Source of the DNA: Elephas maximus indicus
Lineage: Eukaryota; Chordata; Mammalia; Proboscidea; Elephantidae
Direction of reading: 5' to 3'
DNA length: 64,000 nucleotides
Assembly (NCBI RefSeq): GCF_024166365.1
Contig: NC_064823.1
Location: 20,950,924 to 21,014,923 of the forward strand
Position 1 is the first letter of the stretch; each line of letters starts with the position of its first letter. The notes under the pieces were generated by a model. That model ran no database searches, was not told the origin of the DNA, and saw only the letters and a program-made list of their open reading frames with translations. Shown piece by piece: positions 21,046 to 33,062 of this stretch. The position numbers and the translations under genes were made by a program.

Positions 21046-23084
21046 AGCAATTGGACATTACTTGGGTATGAAAGAGCAGCTTTCCACAATATAAATGTTT
21101 CTGAAGAAATCATTATGCCTGGAATAGCTTCTTAGTTTTATCTTTAAATATTGTAATTACCAAAAGGGGAAAAAAAAAAAAGTTTTAGCACCAAGTCAAT
21201 CTTTCCCTTTGAGAATAGCTGTTTAAATAATTCATAAATGGTCCATCTATAAACGCATGAGAGTACAAAAAACAATGCCATCACTAGGCCTCAGAAGTAT
21301 TGTAGTGTATCAGCAAAGCACAGTTAACAGAACAAATATTTTTGGCTGTAGAGAAGTAGGCTCTCCAAACACAAATTAATCTGCTTAATAGCTTTTCCTT
21401 ACCTTCGTGAAAAATGCATTATGGCTCTTAAGTCACACTCAGCTCGTTGTTAGGGTTTTATATGATGTAAGGCTGGCACAAAGGAGATTTTCTTTCACAC
21501 TCTGGGTAAAAAAAAAAAAAAAAAAAAAAACAATGAACTGGGTGGTTTGGAACCAGACTATTCAATCACTAGGTAAATTCCTGTTACCGAGATAAGCTGC
21601 GTTATTCTTAAACTCCATATTTTTGCAAGAGCCACTTAGCTTTTGTGGAGAGGAATAAAAAAAAAAAAAAAAAAAAAATTCCATCAACAAGCTTCAGGTT
21701 TGTGAAATGTTAAAAGTATCAAAAAGTTGCCCCAGTTGGCCTCTTTATTAATCACTTTAATATTCTTAAATGATGACTGAAAGGAAATTGTTCCAACACA
21801 GCTGCAAATGCCTTCCCTTGTCTAAGTATGCAATGTTATGAAGGTAACTTTGAATAGAAACCGAAGTAGGCAGACGGGCACAGCCCTTGTTCACTATTAA
21901 ATTATTTCTGAGCATCACTTTCCATGCACGTATTTTCTGACATGTATTTTATATGCTGATTGACATTTATTCCGTATTGAATGCCCACTTTAGCCAGGTC
22001 AGTTGCATCAAGTAACTAAGTTTATATTGCCTCAGATACAACAAGATGGCCCAAGGAGTTTCTGTTGCCATGCTCCACAAAGTGTTTAAGCAAACAATAG
22101 ACCAGCTGTAAGAGTTTGGTAAGAATTTTTAGGAGGCGGATGTGTGTCACCCCTGAAACTGAATTTCACTTTTGAGTTTGATGGTAGAACCTGCTATGAC
22201 TTTTCTTCACCTTTTTCAGTTTTAGTTTTAATACCACTGAGTTTTGTTTTCTTTTCAATAGAGTTCAACAACCTACCTTCAGATGTCTCAAATTAGTCAA
22301 CCCATATCAGAGCTAGACCCATGCCCTCGAACTGAACAGAAAGTGTCCTGTGAGGAATCACTTGGTGGCAGAGCTACAAGGTGAGGGAATTACTACAGCT
22401 ATGTAGAGCATTCCTCTTTGAATCCAGGGGAGCCACACCCACATTTGCAACTCAGGATCTTTCCATGAACATTGCTATTGCCCAGCGGTGCTGTTTCTGA
22501 GGCAGTGAAATCATTGATAACAACATCAGAGATTCATGAGATACCTGAATTTTAGGCCAACTGCTTTCCATTTGGATATATTTATATCGCACCAAGAAAT
22601 AACATGACCCAGATATTTAGGGTTGTCACCTGTAGTGTGACTATATTTTATCACAATAGCAACTGAAGAAGTTAAGAGGGCACTTCAAAATTTTATGAGC
22701 ATTCAACTAGAAACTGAAATGGTGTACTCATATTCAAATTAGAGACGTGATTTAAATTATGGTGGCAAACTCCTGCTGTGGCCATTGCATTTAGGGTAAT
22801 TGATTTTTGTTACATAGTGCTAGAACTATTTTTTTCAGTTAACAGCAATCCCTAAATTTTCTGAAAGTTATTCACTGAAATCTAAACTCATGAAAAATTT
22901 AAGGCGTACCATGGCCTTAATTTCTGAAACTTGACAGCTATTAACTTTTTCTGTTTTGGAAGCTGCAAAGTTAATGCCCCTTTTTAATGCAAGTATTCTG
23001 TGTAGCAAATACCCAGCTAATTACTGCTTATTTCATTTTCCAAAATTTTTCATTTTCCAAGTGAATATATGAAAGTACAGAAAA
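21046..23084. other. Single-copy intergenic DNA
   Basis: No gene found. A-runs at 21508-21530 (23 A) and 21657-21678 (22 A) are simple sequence. 21780-22020 is free of repeats. A short stretch near 22480-22550 resembles 30010-30085. The rest is unremarkable AT-rich sequence. Confidence 0.5.
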
Positions 23085-23089
23085 CAAGA

Positions 23090-23499
23090 TGTCCTAGTTA
23101 TCTACAGATGTTATAACAGAAATACTACAAGTGGGTGGCTTTAGCAAACAGAAATTTATTTTCTCACAGTTTAGGAGGCTGGAAATCTGAATTAAGGGTG
23201 CCGGCTTTAGTGGAGGGCTTTCTCTGTCGACTCTGGAGGAAGATCCTTGTCTCTTCTGAGCTTCTGCTCCTGGACAATCTTCATGTGACTTAGCATGTAT
23301 TTCCCCTATCTGTGCTTCTTCAGCTTGCTTGTTTAATCTCTTTTATTTCTCAAAAGATGTTGACTCAATACACCACCTACACTAATACTGTCTCATTAAA
23401 ATGACAAAAATAACTTATTCCCAGTTGGAATTATAATCACAGGATAGAGGTTAAGATTTACAATACATTTTGGGGGGGGAGACAATTCAATCCATAAGA
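23090..23499 (-). mobile_element. 3' LTR of MaLR-type element
   Basis: Reads TGTCCTAGTTATCTACAGAT at its left edge and ends AATCCATAAGA. In sense orientation it carries the TTCTCACAGTTTAGG complement and an AATAAA-type signal. On its right the internal region supplies a purine tract (sense AAAGGGTGGAA), as expected upstream of a 3' LTR. Same subfamily as 28730-29151. Left flank CAAGA (23085-23089) nearly matches the right flank of the provirus, CAAGT (29152-29156). Confidence 0.82.
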
Positions 23500-24984
23500 T
23501 TCCACCCTTTGACCCCCCCACACACAAAATTCATGTCCTTGCCACACACAAAACACATTCACCCCATAACATCATCTCAAAAGTCTTAAATCCAAGTCCA
23601 AATTCCATCCTGGGGAAAAGTTCCTCTTCATCTGTGAACCTGTGAAATTTAGAACACAGGTTATCTGCTTCCAAAGTACAATGGTGAAACAGGCATAACA
23701 TAGATATTTCCATTACAAATGGGATAAATTGGAGGAAAAGTAGGGATAACATGCACCCAGCGAGTTCAAAACCCAGCAGATCAAATGATGTAGCTCTCAA
23801 ACCTTGAAAATAACCCTCTGATCTCTGAGACCATCTGGGCAATGGCCTTCCCTCCAGACTCTGGGTGTTGGCCATGCCCTCTGGATTTTAGGTGGAGACC
23901 CCTTGACCCTGGACTTCAGCTCTGCCTCCAAGGCCCACTGGGATAGTGACTATGATCCCTTGGCTTTGGGCAACCCCATTCTCCTAGTCCATCTGAGTGA
24001 TGACCTCACCCCCTTGGCCATGGCAGGCTGAGTTCTTCTGTCCCTTGGTCATGGAAGCCCTACCCCCACAACCTTGGGCAGCAGTTCCAAACCCCTGGCA
24101 CTTGTGAATGGCAACTCCACACTCTGGAACCCAACTGGCAAAGATCGGACTTTTTGAAACCTAGTAGACTGTGGCCTCATCCCTTGAGATCCAGGAGACT
24201 GTGGCCCCACCTTTTGAAACTGAGAAGGCCCTGCTTCCCGTACTCCTTCCAACAGTTCTGCTGATATCTGAGCTGCTCCAGGGATGGTTCTTTTGTTTTC
24301 TTGGAGAACAACAGATGTAGCTCCTTTGACCTGTTTCCTGCCTGTAAAATTCTAAGAGGCAGACTGTGTTCTTTCCTTTTGTTCTTTCTCTGTCCCCTTC
24401 ATTCTAAGATGATGAGTTTTCTGCTGTGGTAATTGGTTAGATCCATCAATCACAGGCTTAATCTCTTTAACAAAAGATTGTATAGCCATGTCCTCAGACA
24501 GAGGTCCTTAGTTTGTATGACATAATTTTCGAAATTTTAAGTTCTATTTTCATTTTGCACAGTTCACTTTTAAGTCCATCTCTTTCCTCTCCCATTTTAC
24601 TATAACTACACAGCGCCTTTAAGATCTTGCTTAGAAATCTCCTCAGTCAGACATCCAAGTCCCTCACATACAAGTTCTACCTTCCACCAAACATTTGAAC
24701 ATAATTCAGACAAGTTCTTTGCCACTGCATGTAAAGCATTGTCCTTCTTCCGTTGTCCAATCATATGTTCATCACTGTCTTTTAAATCCTCACCAGAAGC
24801 TCATATAATGTTCACATTACTAGCAATATTCTGTTGCTGGTTACACATATATTCCCTAAGACAACAGAGATTTTCTTTACAGCTCTCCTCACTTCCTTCT
24901 GAGCCCTCACCAGAGTTGCCTTGGACATCTGTAGTTCTACCAACAGTCTCTTCAAGGCAATCGAGGCTTTTACAATTCACACCA
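23500..24984 (-). mobile_element. MaLR-type internal region, non-coding, part 1
   Basis: Antisense text typical of the internal part of THE1/MST-type MaLR elements: CACAAAATTCATGTCCTTGCC, CTGTGAACCTGTGAAAT, CAATGGTGAAACAGGCATA and CTTCTGAGCCCTC, in that order. MaLR elements are non-autonomous retrovirus-like elements without intact genes, and none is visible here. Minus-strand frames 23531-23875 and 24049-24252 and the plus frame 24739-25173 are not proteins. Confidence 0.75.
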
Positions 24985-25068
24985 CCACCCATTGCTATCA
25001 AGTCAATTCAGACTCATAGGAACCCTATAGGACAGAGTAGAACTGCCCTACAGAGTTTCCAAGGCATC
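24985..25068 (-). mobile_element. AfroSINE 3' fragment
   Basis: Antisense fragment with ATTGCTATCAAGTCAATTC and AACCCTATAGGACAGAG but no tRNA head, inserted in the MaLR internal region next to the L1. Confidence 0.8.
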
Positions 25069-25083
25069 TTAAAACTCTTCCAG

Positions 25084-28000
25084 GTGGGGCCAAGAGAACA
25101 GAATAGTCAAAAGCTTCCTGTCATCTCTCTTAAAATAAAGAGCAGAAAAAACAAGCAAATCAATTATATATGACAATCTAGAAGCCCTGATCACCAAAGA
25201 CAAAGCTGATGAGACGGTCTGAGCAGCAGGGGAAAGGAGAGACAATTCAAAAGCAGTGATGAAGTACCAGTCTTGAGGTTGTCAGCTGAGGTGAGCTGTA
25301 GAGTTCGGGACACATCTCAACATGTCAGGTGAGGCCTGCCAGCAATGAGTCTTCAAAAGCCTCCAGAGTTGGGTGGAAGAAGTACTTGGACCTGTGAAAG
25401 TCAAGTGCAAGCATCTAACGTAGTGAGATGTCAGAATAACCTCTCACCCTCTGGGAGTTTCACAGCAGATAAGTGCCTTTTTCCCCTCTCTCACCCTCCA
25501 CCCCACTGTGTTCCAACACCAGTCCAGGAATATACAACAACTGCCATGCCCCCTAAGCCAGAACTCAGGACAGATCAGGAGGCCCTATCCCTTTGCCTAG
25601 GCACTGAAATAAGGGGTCCATGGACTTGCCATGCCCTTCACCCCTGCCTAGACCTGTGTGGGCCAATTCAACACTGCATGCCCTCTTTAGCATAAAACAA
25701 CAGGGCATACACCTGAAGTCTGTTTTCAACCGCAGCAGCCAAAGGGAAGTTGCAGATTCTTGACATTTGATACAGCTCTGCCCATTAAGCAGAAACCTCA
25801 CCCATCCACATTAGGTGCCTGAGGGCTAACAGTACCACCCAGTCCATCTAGCCACCCAGTACAGGGTCCTGAGAATAAGTGCTGCCTCCCAGTCCCTCCA
25901 TCCAACAGCATTCAGTGCCCAAGCCCCAGCTGCAATACCCTCCCCCCCACTACGCACTCAGGGGACAGGGATACACCCTCCACCCAGGCACCCAGGGGCA
26001 GTTGTCAGTTCCCTGCCTTTCTCCACACATAGCCCCTTTCTGCAGCCAGATATGTATGCCTACTCCAAGCACCCCTATGCACCCCTGCCTGTCTAGGACT
26101 GTAGGTGAGAGTCTACACCACAAACTCCGTGACTGACGACTTGGACAACTGTGCTGTACCTGCACAAGAGAAGTGAACAGACTCCTCGTCTCACACACCT
26201 AGCAGCTGCCCTAACCCCCTGGAGACAAGATGTGAGAGCTTCAAAAACACCAATAACCAAAGTAGCTCACATGTCCAGCCTACATGGGCATATCAAAACA
26301 AAACAAAAGCTAGGACACAGTAAACAAACATACAATAGATAATTATAATAACATATTGACTTATTCACTTCAGTCAATATCAGATATGAATAGAAGGGAA
26401 TTCCCTCAATATAATAAGGGGATTTATACAAAGCCAACAGCCAACATCATTCCAAATGGAGAGAGAATGAAAACATTCCCCTGGAGAATGGAAACCAGAC
26501 AAGGATGCCCTTTATTACCATTCTTATTCAACATTGGAGGACATAGCCAGAGTTATAAGGCAAGAAAAAGAAATAATGGGCATCCAAATAGGTAAGGAAC
26601 AAGTAAAAGTATCCCTATTCAGAGATGATATGACCTCTCACACAAAAAACCCCAAAGAATCCACAGAAAACTACTGGAAGTAATAGAAAATTTCAGCAAA
26701 GTATCAGGATACAAAAAAATATATACAAAAATCAATTGGATTACTCTATAACAACAAAGAGACCTTGAAGAGGAAATCACCAGATCGATACCATTTACAG
26801 TAGCCCACAAGAAGATAAAGTACTCAGGAATAAATTTAACCAGAAACTTAAAAGACCTATACAAAGAAAACTACAAGACACTACTGCAGAGGCCAAAAGA
26901 GACCTACATAAGTGGAAAAACATACCATGCTTATGGGTAGGAAGACTCAATATTGTGAAAATGTCTGTTCTACCCAAAACAATCTACAGACACAATGCAA
27001 ATCCAATCCAAATTCCAATGACTTTTTTTAATGAGATGGAGAACAAATCACCAACTTCATATAGAAAGGGAAGAGGCCCTGGATAAGTAAAACATTACTG
27101 AAGAAGAACAAAGTTGGAGGCCTCACACTACCTGATTTTAGAACCTATTATACTGTCCTGGTAGTCAAAACAGCCTGGTACTGGTACAACAACAGATACA
27201 TAGACCAATGGAACAGAATTGAGAACCCAGAAGTAAATCCATCCACTTATGAGCAGATGATATTTGACAAAGGCCTAAAGTCTGTTAAATGAGAAAAAGA
27301 CAGTCTTTTTAACAAATGGCGTAGGCATAACTGGATATCCATTTGCAAAAAAATGAAACAGGACCCATACCTCACACCACACACAAAAACTAACTCAAAA
27401 TAGGTCAAAGACCTAAACTTAAAATCTAAAATGATAAAGATCATGGAAGAAAAAATAGGGACAATGCTATGAGCCATAATACATGGCATAAACAGAATAC
27501 GAACCATAATTAACAATGCATAAATACCAGAAGAGAAACTAGATAACTGGAGCTCCTAAAAAAAAAAAAAAAAAAACACTTCTGCTCATCAAAAGACTTC
27601 CCCAAAAGAGTGAAAAGACAACTTACAGACCAGTAAATTTTTTTTTCTATTGCATAGCCCACAAAGTTCTAATCTCTAAAATCTATAGAAAAATCAACAT
27701 CTCTACAACATAGACAAATAATCCAATTCAAAAATGGGCAAAGGATATGAACAGACACTTCACCAAAGAAGACATTCTTGTGGCTAACAGACACATGGGA
27801 AACGCTCAGGATCATTAGCTGTTAGAGAAATGCAAATCAAAACTGCAATGAGATACCATCTCACCCCAACGAGGCTGGCACTAATCAGAAAAACACAAAA
27901 TAATAAATGTTGGAGAGGTTGTGGAGAGACTGGAACACTTATACACTGCTGGTGGGAATGCAAAATGGCATAACCACTTTGAAAAACAATTTGATGCTTC

Positions 28001-28568
28001 CTTGAAAAGCTAGAAATAGAACTACCATTTGGTACAGCAATCCCACTCCTGGAAATATATCCTAGAGAAATAAGAACTGTCACACCAATGGACATAAGCA
28101 CACCCACGTTCATTGAAGCATTGTTCACGGTAGGAAAAAGATGGAAACAACCTAGGTGCCCATCAACAGATGAATGGATAAACAAATTATGGTATATTCA
28201 CACAATAGAATACTACACAACAATAAAGAAAATGAATCTGTGAAACATCTCACAACATGGGTGAATCTGGAGGGCATTTTTCTGAGTGAAATGAGTCACA
28301 AAAGGACAAATATTGTATGAGACCACTACTATAAGAATTCAAGAAAAGGTTTAAACACAGAAAAAAAAAGCATTCTTTGATGGTTACGAGGGTGGGGAGG
28401 AACTGATCAAATGGACACAGGGAACCTGAGATGGAAATGGGAAGTGTGTGGAGTGTGCTGTCACCTTGTGGGAATTGCAACTAATGTCACAAAACAATAT
28501 GTATATTTTTGTATGAGAAATTAACTTGAGTTTAACTTTCATCTAAAGCACAATAAAAAACAAAACAA
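25084..28568 (+). mobile_element. L1 with 5'UTR but large internal deletion
   Basis: Starts TGGGGCCAAGAGAACAGAAT, the classic L1 5' end form, followed by about 1.3 kb of 5'UTR whose last part (26090-26370) aligns with the 5'UTR of the L1 at 31777-31990. ORF1 and the first part of ORF2 are absent; sequence resumes near 26377 in the RT region and continues through ORF2 and 3'UTR to CACAATAAAAAAC. By comparison about 3.4 kb is missing. Flanks AAAACTCTTCCAG (25071-25083) and AAAACACTTCCAG (28569-28581) form a 13-bp duplication with one mismatch. It is inserted in the MaLR element. All frames are broken. Confidence 0.85.
26377..28250 (+). pseudogene. L1 ORF2 remnant (RT to C-terminus)
   Basis: Remnant of the L1 endonuclease/reverse-transcriptase protein inside the deleted L1. 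It starts in the RT domain ([20 protein letters not shown]), passes a mutated active-site neighbourhood (AGAGATGATATGACC in place of the FADD-coding sequence) and ends in the C-terminal region with HTI(M)EYY-type coding text near 28195. There are multiple stops and frameshifts. Confidence 0.75.
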
Positions 28569-28729
28569 AAAACACTTCCAGCCTCTACCCATTACCCAAT
28601 TCCAAAAGCACTTCCACATTTAAGGTATTTTTTTTTTTATATAGGGTCACTGTGACTCGAAATCGACTCGACGGGTGTGGGTTTGGTTTTGGTATTAGAG
28701 CACCACTCCCATTTCCGGGTTCCAAATTC
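28569..28729 (-). mobile_element. MaLR internal region, part 2, with SINE fragment
   Basis: After the L1 the MaLR internal sequence resumes (CAGCCTCTACCCATTACCCA, AAGCACTTCCACATTT), is interrupted by an AfroSINE 3' piece at 28639-28693 and continues TATTAGAGCACCACTCCC, the region just inside a MaLR 5' LTR. Confidence 0.75.
28639..28693 (+). mobile_element. AfroSINE 3' end fragment
   Basis: TATAGGGTCACTGTGACTC, AAATCGACTCGACGGGTG and GGTTTGGTTTTGG: only the RTE-like tail of the SINE, preceded by a T-run. Confidence 0.8.
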
Positions 28730-29151
28730 TGCCTTAGTCATCTAGTGCTGTTATAACAGTTAAACTACAAGGGGGTGGCTTTGGTGAACAGACATTTATT
28801 TTCTCACAGTTTAGGAGGCTAGGAGTCTGAATTCAGAATGCTGGCTACAGGGGAAGGCTTTCTCTCTCAGTTAGCTCTGGAGGAAGGTCCTTGTCTCTTT
28901 TGAGTGTCTCCTTTTTTTTTTCCTGGCAGTATTCATGTGGCTTGGCATGTATCTTCCTCCATTTCTTTTTCTCTTGCTTGCATGTTTAATCTCTTTTATG
29001 TCTAAAAGAGATTGACTCAAGACACACCCTACACTAATACCGTCTTATTAACATAACAAAGACAACCCATTCTCAAACTGGATTATAACCACAGGCGTAA
29101 AGTTTCAAATTTACAACACATATTTTGGGGGATACAATTCAATCCGTAACA
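28730..29151 (-). mobile_element. 5' LTR of MaLR-type element
   Basis: Plus-strand edges TGCCTTAGTCATCTAG and CAATCCGTAACA keep the TG...CA form. It shares long stretches with 23090-23499 (TTATTTTCTCACAGTTTAGG, TCCTTGTCTCTTTTGAG-like, ACACTAATACCGTCTTATTA), so the two are the paired LTRs of one 6-kb minus-strand element. Confidence 0.82.
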
Positions 29152-29369
29152 CAAGTAAACCTTTTATTTTCACTCTTGCCCTACACTATTCAATTTTTCA
29201 AATAATGCTCTGCAAGCTTAACACTTTAAAAAAAAAAATCCAGGATTTTTTTTTTTATAATAAATCTTTGGATTTATTTTATTTCTAGGAGCCTGAACCT
29301 AGAAAAACTGGCCCTTCCCTCAGTCATCAAACTCTGCTTGTGCCACTATTCATACCTCAATCTCAGATT

Positions 29370-29878
29370 ATTGGCTACAGGTCCTTACAAATGTCCATGT
29401 CTTAATCCCAGGAAACCCTGAATATGTTACCCTGCACGGTAAATGGGAACTTGCAGATGGGATTAAATTAAGGACCGTGAGATGGGTGATTACCCTGGTT
29501 TATCCAGATTGGCCTAATATCTTCACATGGATCTTTATAAGAGGGTGGCAGCTGGACCAAAGTTAGCGAGAGATGTAAGGACAGAAGCAGAGTCAGAGAG
29601 GAGAGAGGGTGCTACACTGCTGGCTTTGAAGATGGAGGGAAGGTCAAGGAGCTAAGGAGTGCAGATGACCTCTATGATGCTGGAAAAGGCAAGGAAACTG
29701 ATTCTTCACTAGACACCTACAGAAGGAAGACAGGACTACTGACACCTTAATTTTAGCACAGAGAAACTACTTTTGGACTTCTGACCTTCAGAAACATAAG
29801 AGAATAATGTTGTGTTGTTTTAAGTTGCTAAATCTGTGTTATTATTTCTTTAACAGCAGCAATAGGAAACTAATATAA
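29370..29878 (+). mobile_element. MLT1-like solo LTR
   Basis: Order of landmarks fits MLT1 in sense orientation: ATGTCCATGTCTTAATCCC, GCAGATGGGATTAAATTAAG, CTTATAAGAGGGTGGCAG, GGAAAAGGCAAGGAAACTG, CTTTTGGACTTCTGACC and GCAGCAATAGGAAACTAAT at the end. Confidence 0.75.
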
Positions 29879-31148
29879 CCACACTGCCCTTCTTTTATAT
29901 TCTAGAATACACAAAACTCTTCCATGACTTAGAAATCTGCAAGGTCTCTAACTCTTAAATTATATGAGGGAGGTTCTCTAGCTCGTCTTCATCCTGTCTC
30001 CAGCAGTGCCATTTCTACAGGTCTGGATTTTGGGCAGCAAAATCATTGATGACAAGGTCAGGGACTTATAAGATTTAGGAATCTTACTAACATTATGCTA
30101 AATGACAGTATACAAATGAGACAATGAATAAATATTTATTGAATGAATGAATGATTGGATTAGAACATAGGCAGATAATGTATTTACTGGGGAACATGTT
30201 CAGGGTGTGATTTTTCTTGTTCAGTACAGGATTGATTAGAAAATTGTAAGCAGGAAATTAGTAAGTATCCAGGGTATATGATTCCTGGATGCATTTTCAG
30301 ATTTTTTTTATCCTTGCTGTATTTCTGTATAGAATGCCTTTATTGAAGGCATAGGGAAAGAAAGTAATGACATATTAAAGAGATATGAATCGCTCACCTT
30401 TTTTCAAAAGTGCTGCTTAAGTCCCTGATTACTACAAGCACAAGCAAACTATCCCCACTACTAGCCATGATATAACCACCTACTGAGAACTCAGAAAAAC
30501 TGAGTGGTCATTAGTCTACCTGTTATATCTCTGATGTGGGAAAATATTAGGAAGAAGGAATTACTTCATGTTTTTTGGCAATGCTAAAAATTAATCCATT
30601 AATTTTACTACCAACTGGTTCCAAGGGTCTTTTCTTATGCTTTTTTCCAATAACCACCCAATGCCGTCGAGTCGATTCCGACTCATAGTGGTATTATATC
30701 TGATCATATAACTTCCTATTGTTTAGTTAGTTCCAATAGATAACATACTGACCTAATTTAAAGCTCTTTTACACACAACTCTTTGTAGAAATATGGCTGG
30801 AATAAATTGTCAGAAGGCGATGATTTGAAGTTTGTCTTACTTAGCAACTATATTTTAACACATCCAAAAATATGTTCTTTGTCTCTGTGTGATGCGTTAG
30901 AAAGAGCCATGTTTTGGCTCTTCAGTATTACTAATTAAATACCTAGAAATACAGTTTAATTTGATTGTTACTTTTTAAAGTATGATTTTGAAGATTAATT
31001 TTGTTAATTTTAAAATATAAACTGTGTGTTCAAAGAAACAATTATAATATTTATATTTAAATATTTTTCACATTTATTTGATGAGTAATATTTCTTCCAT
31101 AGCTAAAAGTACATTTTTTTTTTTTTTATACAATGATGTATGAAAAAT
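29879..31148. other. Intergenic DNA with small repeat scraps
   Basis: Mostly unrecognised sequence. It contains an L2/MIR-like tail (AATAAATATTTATTGAATGA near 30128) and an AfroSINE 3' scrap at 30655-30691. No gene. Confidence 0.5.
30655..30691 (-). mobile_element. AfroSINE 3' scrap
   Basis: CCGTCGAGTCGATTCCGACT only, with CpGs intact: about 37 bases of the SINE/RTE shared tail. Confidence 0.7.
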
Positions 31149-31316
31149 GGAAACCCTGGTGATGTAGTGGTTAAGTCCTATGGCTGCTAACCAAAAGATC
31201 TGCAGTTCAAATCCACCAGGCACTCCTTGGAAACTCTATTTCACAGTTCTACTCTGTCCTAGAGGGTCACTATGAGTCAGAATCCACTGGACAGCAATGG
31301 GTTTGGTTTGGTTTTA
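31149..31316 (+). mobile_element. AfroSINE, full length
   Basis: Sense copy with head GGAAACCCTGGTGATGTAGT, box B GCAGTTCAAATCCACC, body CAGTTCTACTCTGTCC and tail TATGAGTCAGAATCCACTGG, then GGTTTGGTTTGG. Confidence 0.95.
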
Positions 31317-31535
31317 TTACTATGAAATACTTTTTTGAAAGGGTTGTTTGCTTTTTTTTTTTTTACAAATAAAATGCTATTTGTGTTTAACTCTAAAATA
31401 TTTTGTACTCATTAAAGTGATGCTATTTCTTATCCAGGAACTAAAATTTAGGAACTATTTTCTTAAGGGTTATTTATGGAAACTGTCATGAAATCATTAT
31501 AATACTTCTGAGCCTCTTTTTGCTTGATCTAAAAT

Positions 31536-31729
31536 TCATTGCCATTGAGTTGATTCTGACTCATAGCAGCCTACAGGAAAGAGTAAAACTGCCCTATATG
31601 GTTTCTAAGGCTGAAATTTTAATGGAAATAGACTGCCACATCTTTCTCCCCGTGAAGCCACTGGTGGGTTTGAATCACCAACCTTTCAGTTAGCAGCCAA
31701 GTGCTTAACTGCTAAGCCACCAGGGTTCC
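31536..31729 (-). mobile_element. AfroSINE, long variant with target duplication
   Basis: Antisense copy with extra internal module (ACTGCCACATCTTTCTCCC). It is flanked by an exact 14-bp duplication TTTGCTTGATCTAA at 31519-31532 and 31730-31743, consistent with LINE-mediated insertion. Confidence 0.95.
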
Positions 31730-31750
31730 TTTGCTTGATCTAACCTTATA

Positions 31751-31764
31751 AAAATAATGTTTTT
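31751..31764. repeat. Left target-site duplication of the long L1
   Basis: AAAATAATGTTTTT here and at 38313-38326, immediately outside both ends of the L1. Confidence 0.85.
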
Positions 31765-32035
31765 TTTTTATCACCACTACTTCTATAGGTGGATAGATGA
31801 CAGTCTGCACCACACACTTGATGACCCAAAATCAGATTCTACTCAAGAATAGTGAATGGACTCTTAGGATTATATATCTGATAACAGCCCAAACCAGCTG
31901 GTAATAGGACATAAGTGACTCAAGGGCTACAACAATCAAGACAGCACAATCTAGTAGCCCATCTAAGTATATTGAAAGAAAACAAAACAAGACTCAGTGA
32001 GCAAATATAAAATAAATCACTACACTATCTTAGAG

Positions 32036-33062
32036 ATGGCTCGGAGACAGCAGTCGATATCAAACCACATAAAGAAGCAGACCATGACTGCTTCTACAAC
32101 TCCCCAAACTAAAGAATCAAAATCTTTCCCAAATGAAGATACAATCCTGGAATTGCCAGATGCAGAATATAAAAAACTAATTTACAGAATGCTTCAAGAC
32201 ATCAGGGATGACCTCAGAAATGAAATAAGGCAATCTACAGAAAAAGCCAAGGAAAGCACTGATAAAGCAGTTGAAGACCGCAAAAGCATTATTTAAGAAC
32301 ATAGTGGAAAAATTAATAAGTTGCAAGAATCCACAGAGAGACAGCATTCAGAAATCCAAAAGATTAACAGTAAAATGACAAAATTACACAATGCAATAGG
32401 AAGTCAGAAGAGCAGACTCGAGCAATTGGAATGCAGAGTGGGAGATCTGGATGACCAGGGAATTGACACCAATATAGCTGAAAAAAAAATCAGATAAAAG
32501 AATTAAAAAAAATGAAGAAATCCTAAGAATCATGTGGGACTCTATCAAGAAGAATAACTTGCGTGTGATTGGAGTCCCAGAACAGGGACGGATAACAGAA
32601 AATACAGAGAGAATAGCTGAAGATCTGTTGGCAGAAAACTTCCCTGACATCATGAAAGACGAAAGGATATCTATCCAAGATGCTCATCGAACCCCACTTA
32701 AGATTGATCCAAAAAGAAAATCACAAGACATATTATCATCAAACTTGCCAAAACCAAAGATAAAGAGAAAATTTTAAAAGCAGCCAAGGATAAAAGAAAG
32801 GTCTCCTACAAAGGAGAATCAATAAGAACAAGTTCAGACTACTCAGCAGAAACCATGCAGTCAAGAAGGCAATGGGATGACATATATAGAGCCCTGAAGG
32901 AGAAAAACTGCCAGCCAAGGATCATATATCCAGCAAAACTCTCTCTAATATGAAGGCGAAATTAAAACATTAATAGATAAACACAAGCTTAGAGAATTTG
33001 CAAAAACCAAACCAAGGCTACAAGAAATACTAAAGGAAATTCTTTGGTCAGAAAACCAATAA
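32036..33062 (+). pseudogene. L1 ORF1 (RNA-binding chaperone), disabled
   Basis: ORF1p normally forms a trimeric coiled coil that binds L1 RNA in cytoplasmic particles. Here the start is ATG at 32036 (MARRQQ). A charged coiled-coil-like region follows, then an RRM-type section with RVIGVPEQG (about 32562-32590), and a C-terminal domain ending WSENQ before a stop at 33060-33062. A premature TAA at 32294-32296, probably a mutated CAA, and frameshifts near 32490 and 32770 disrupt the frame. The length without these breaks, about 340 codons, is normal for mammalian ORF1. Confidence 0.88.

Noticed and set aside
23531-23875. 114-codon minus-strand frame, possible retroviral gene
   Set aside because: The sequence matches the non-coding MaLR internal region; there are no protease, RT, integrase or envelope motifs.
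24739-25173. 144-codon plus-strand frame
   Set aside because: It reads antisense through MaLR internal sequence, a SINE fragment and the start of an L1; it crosses three unrelated elements.
25345-26198. Several Pro/Cys-rich frames (25345-25695, 25879-26136, 25950-26198)
   Set aside because: They lie within the 5'UTR of the L1 at 25084 and are compositional.
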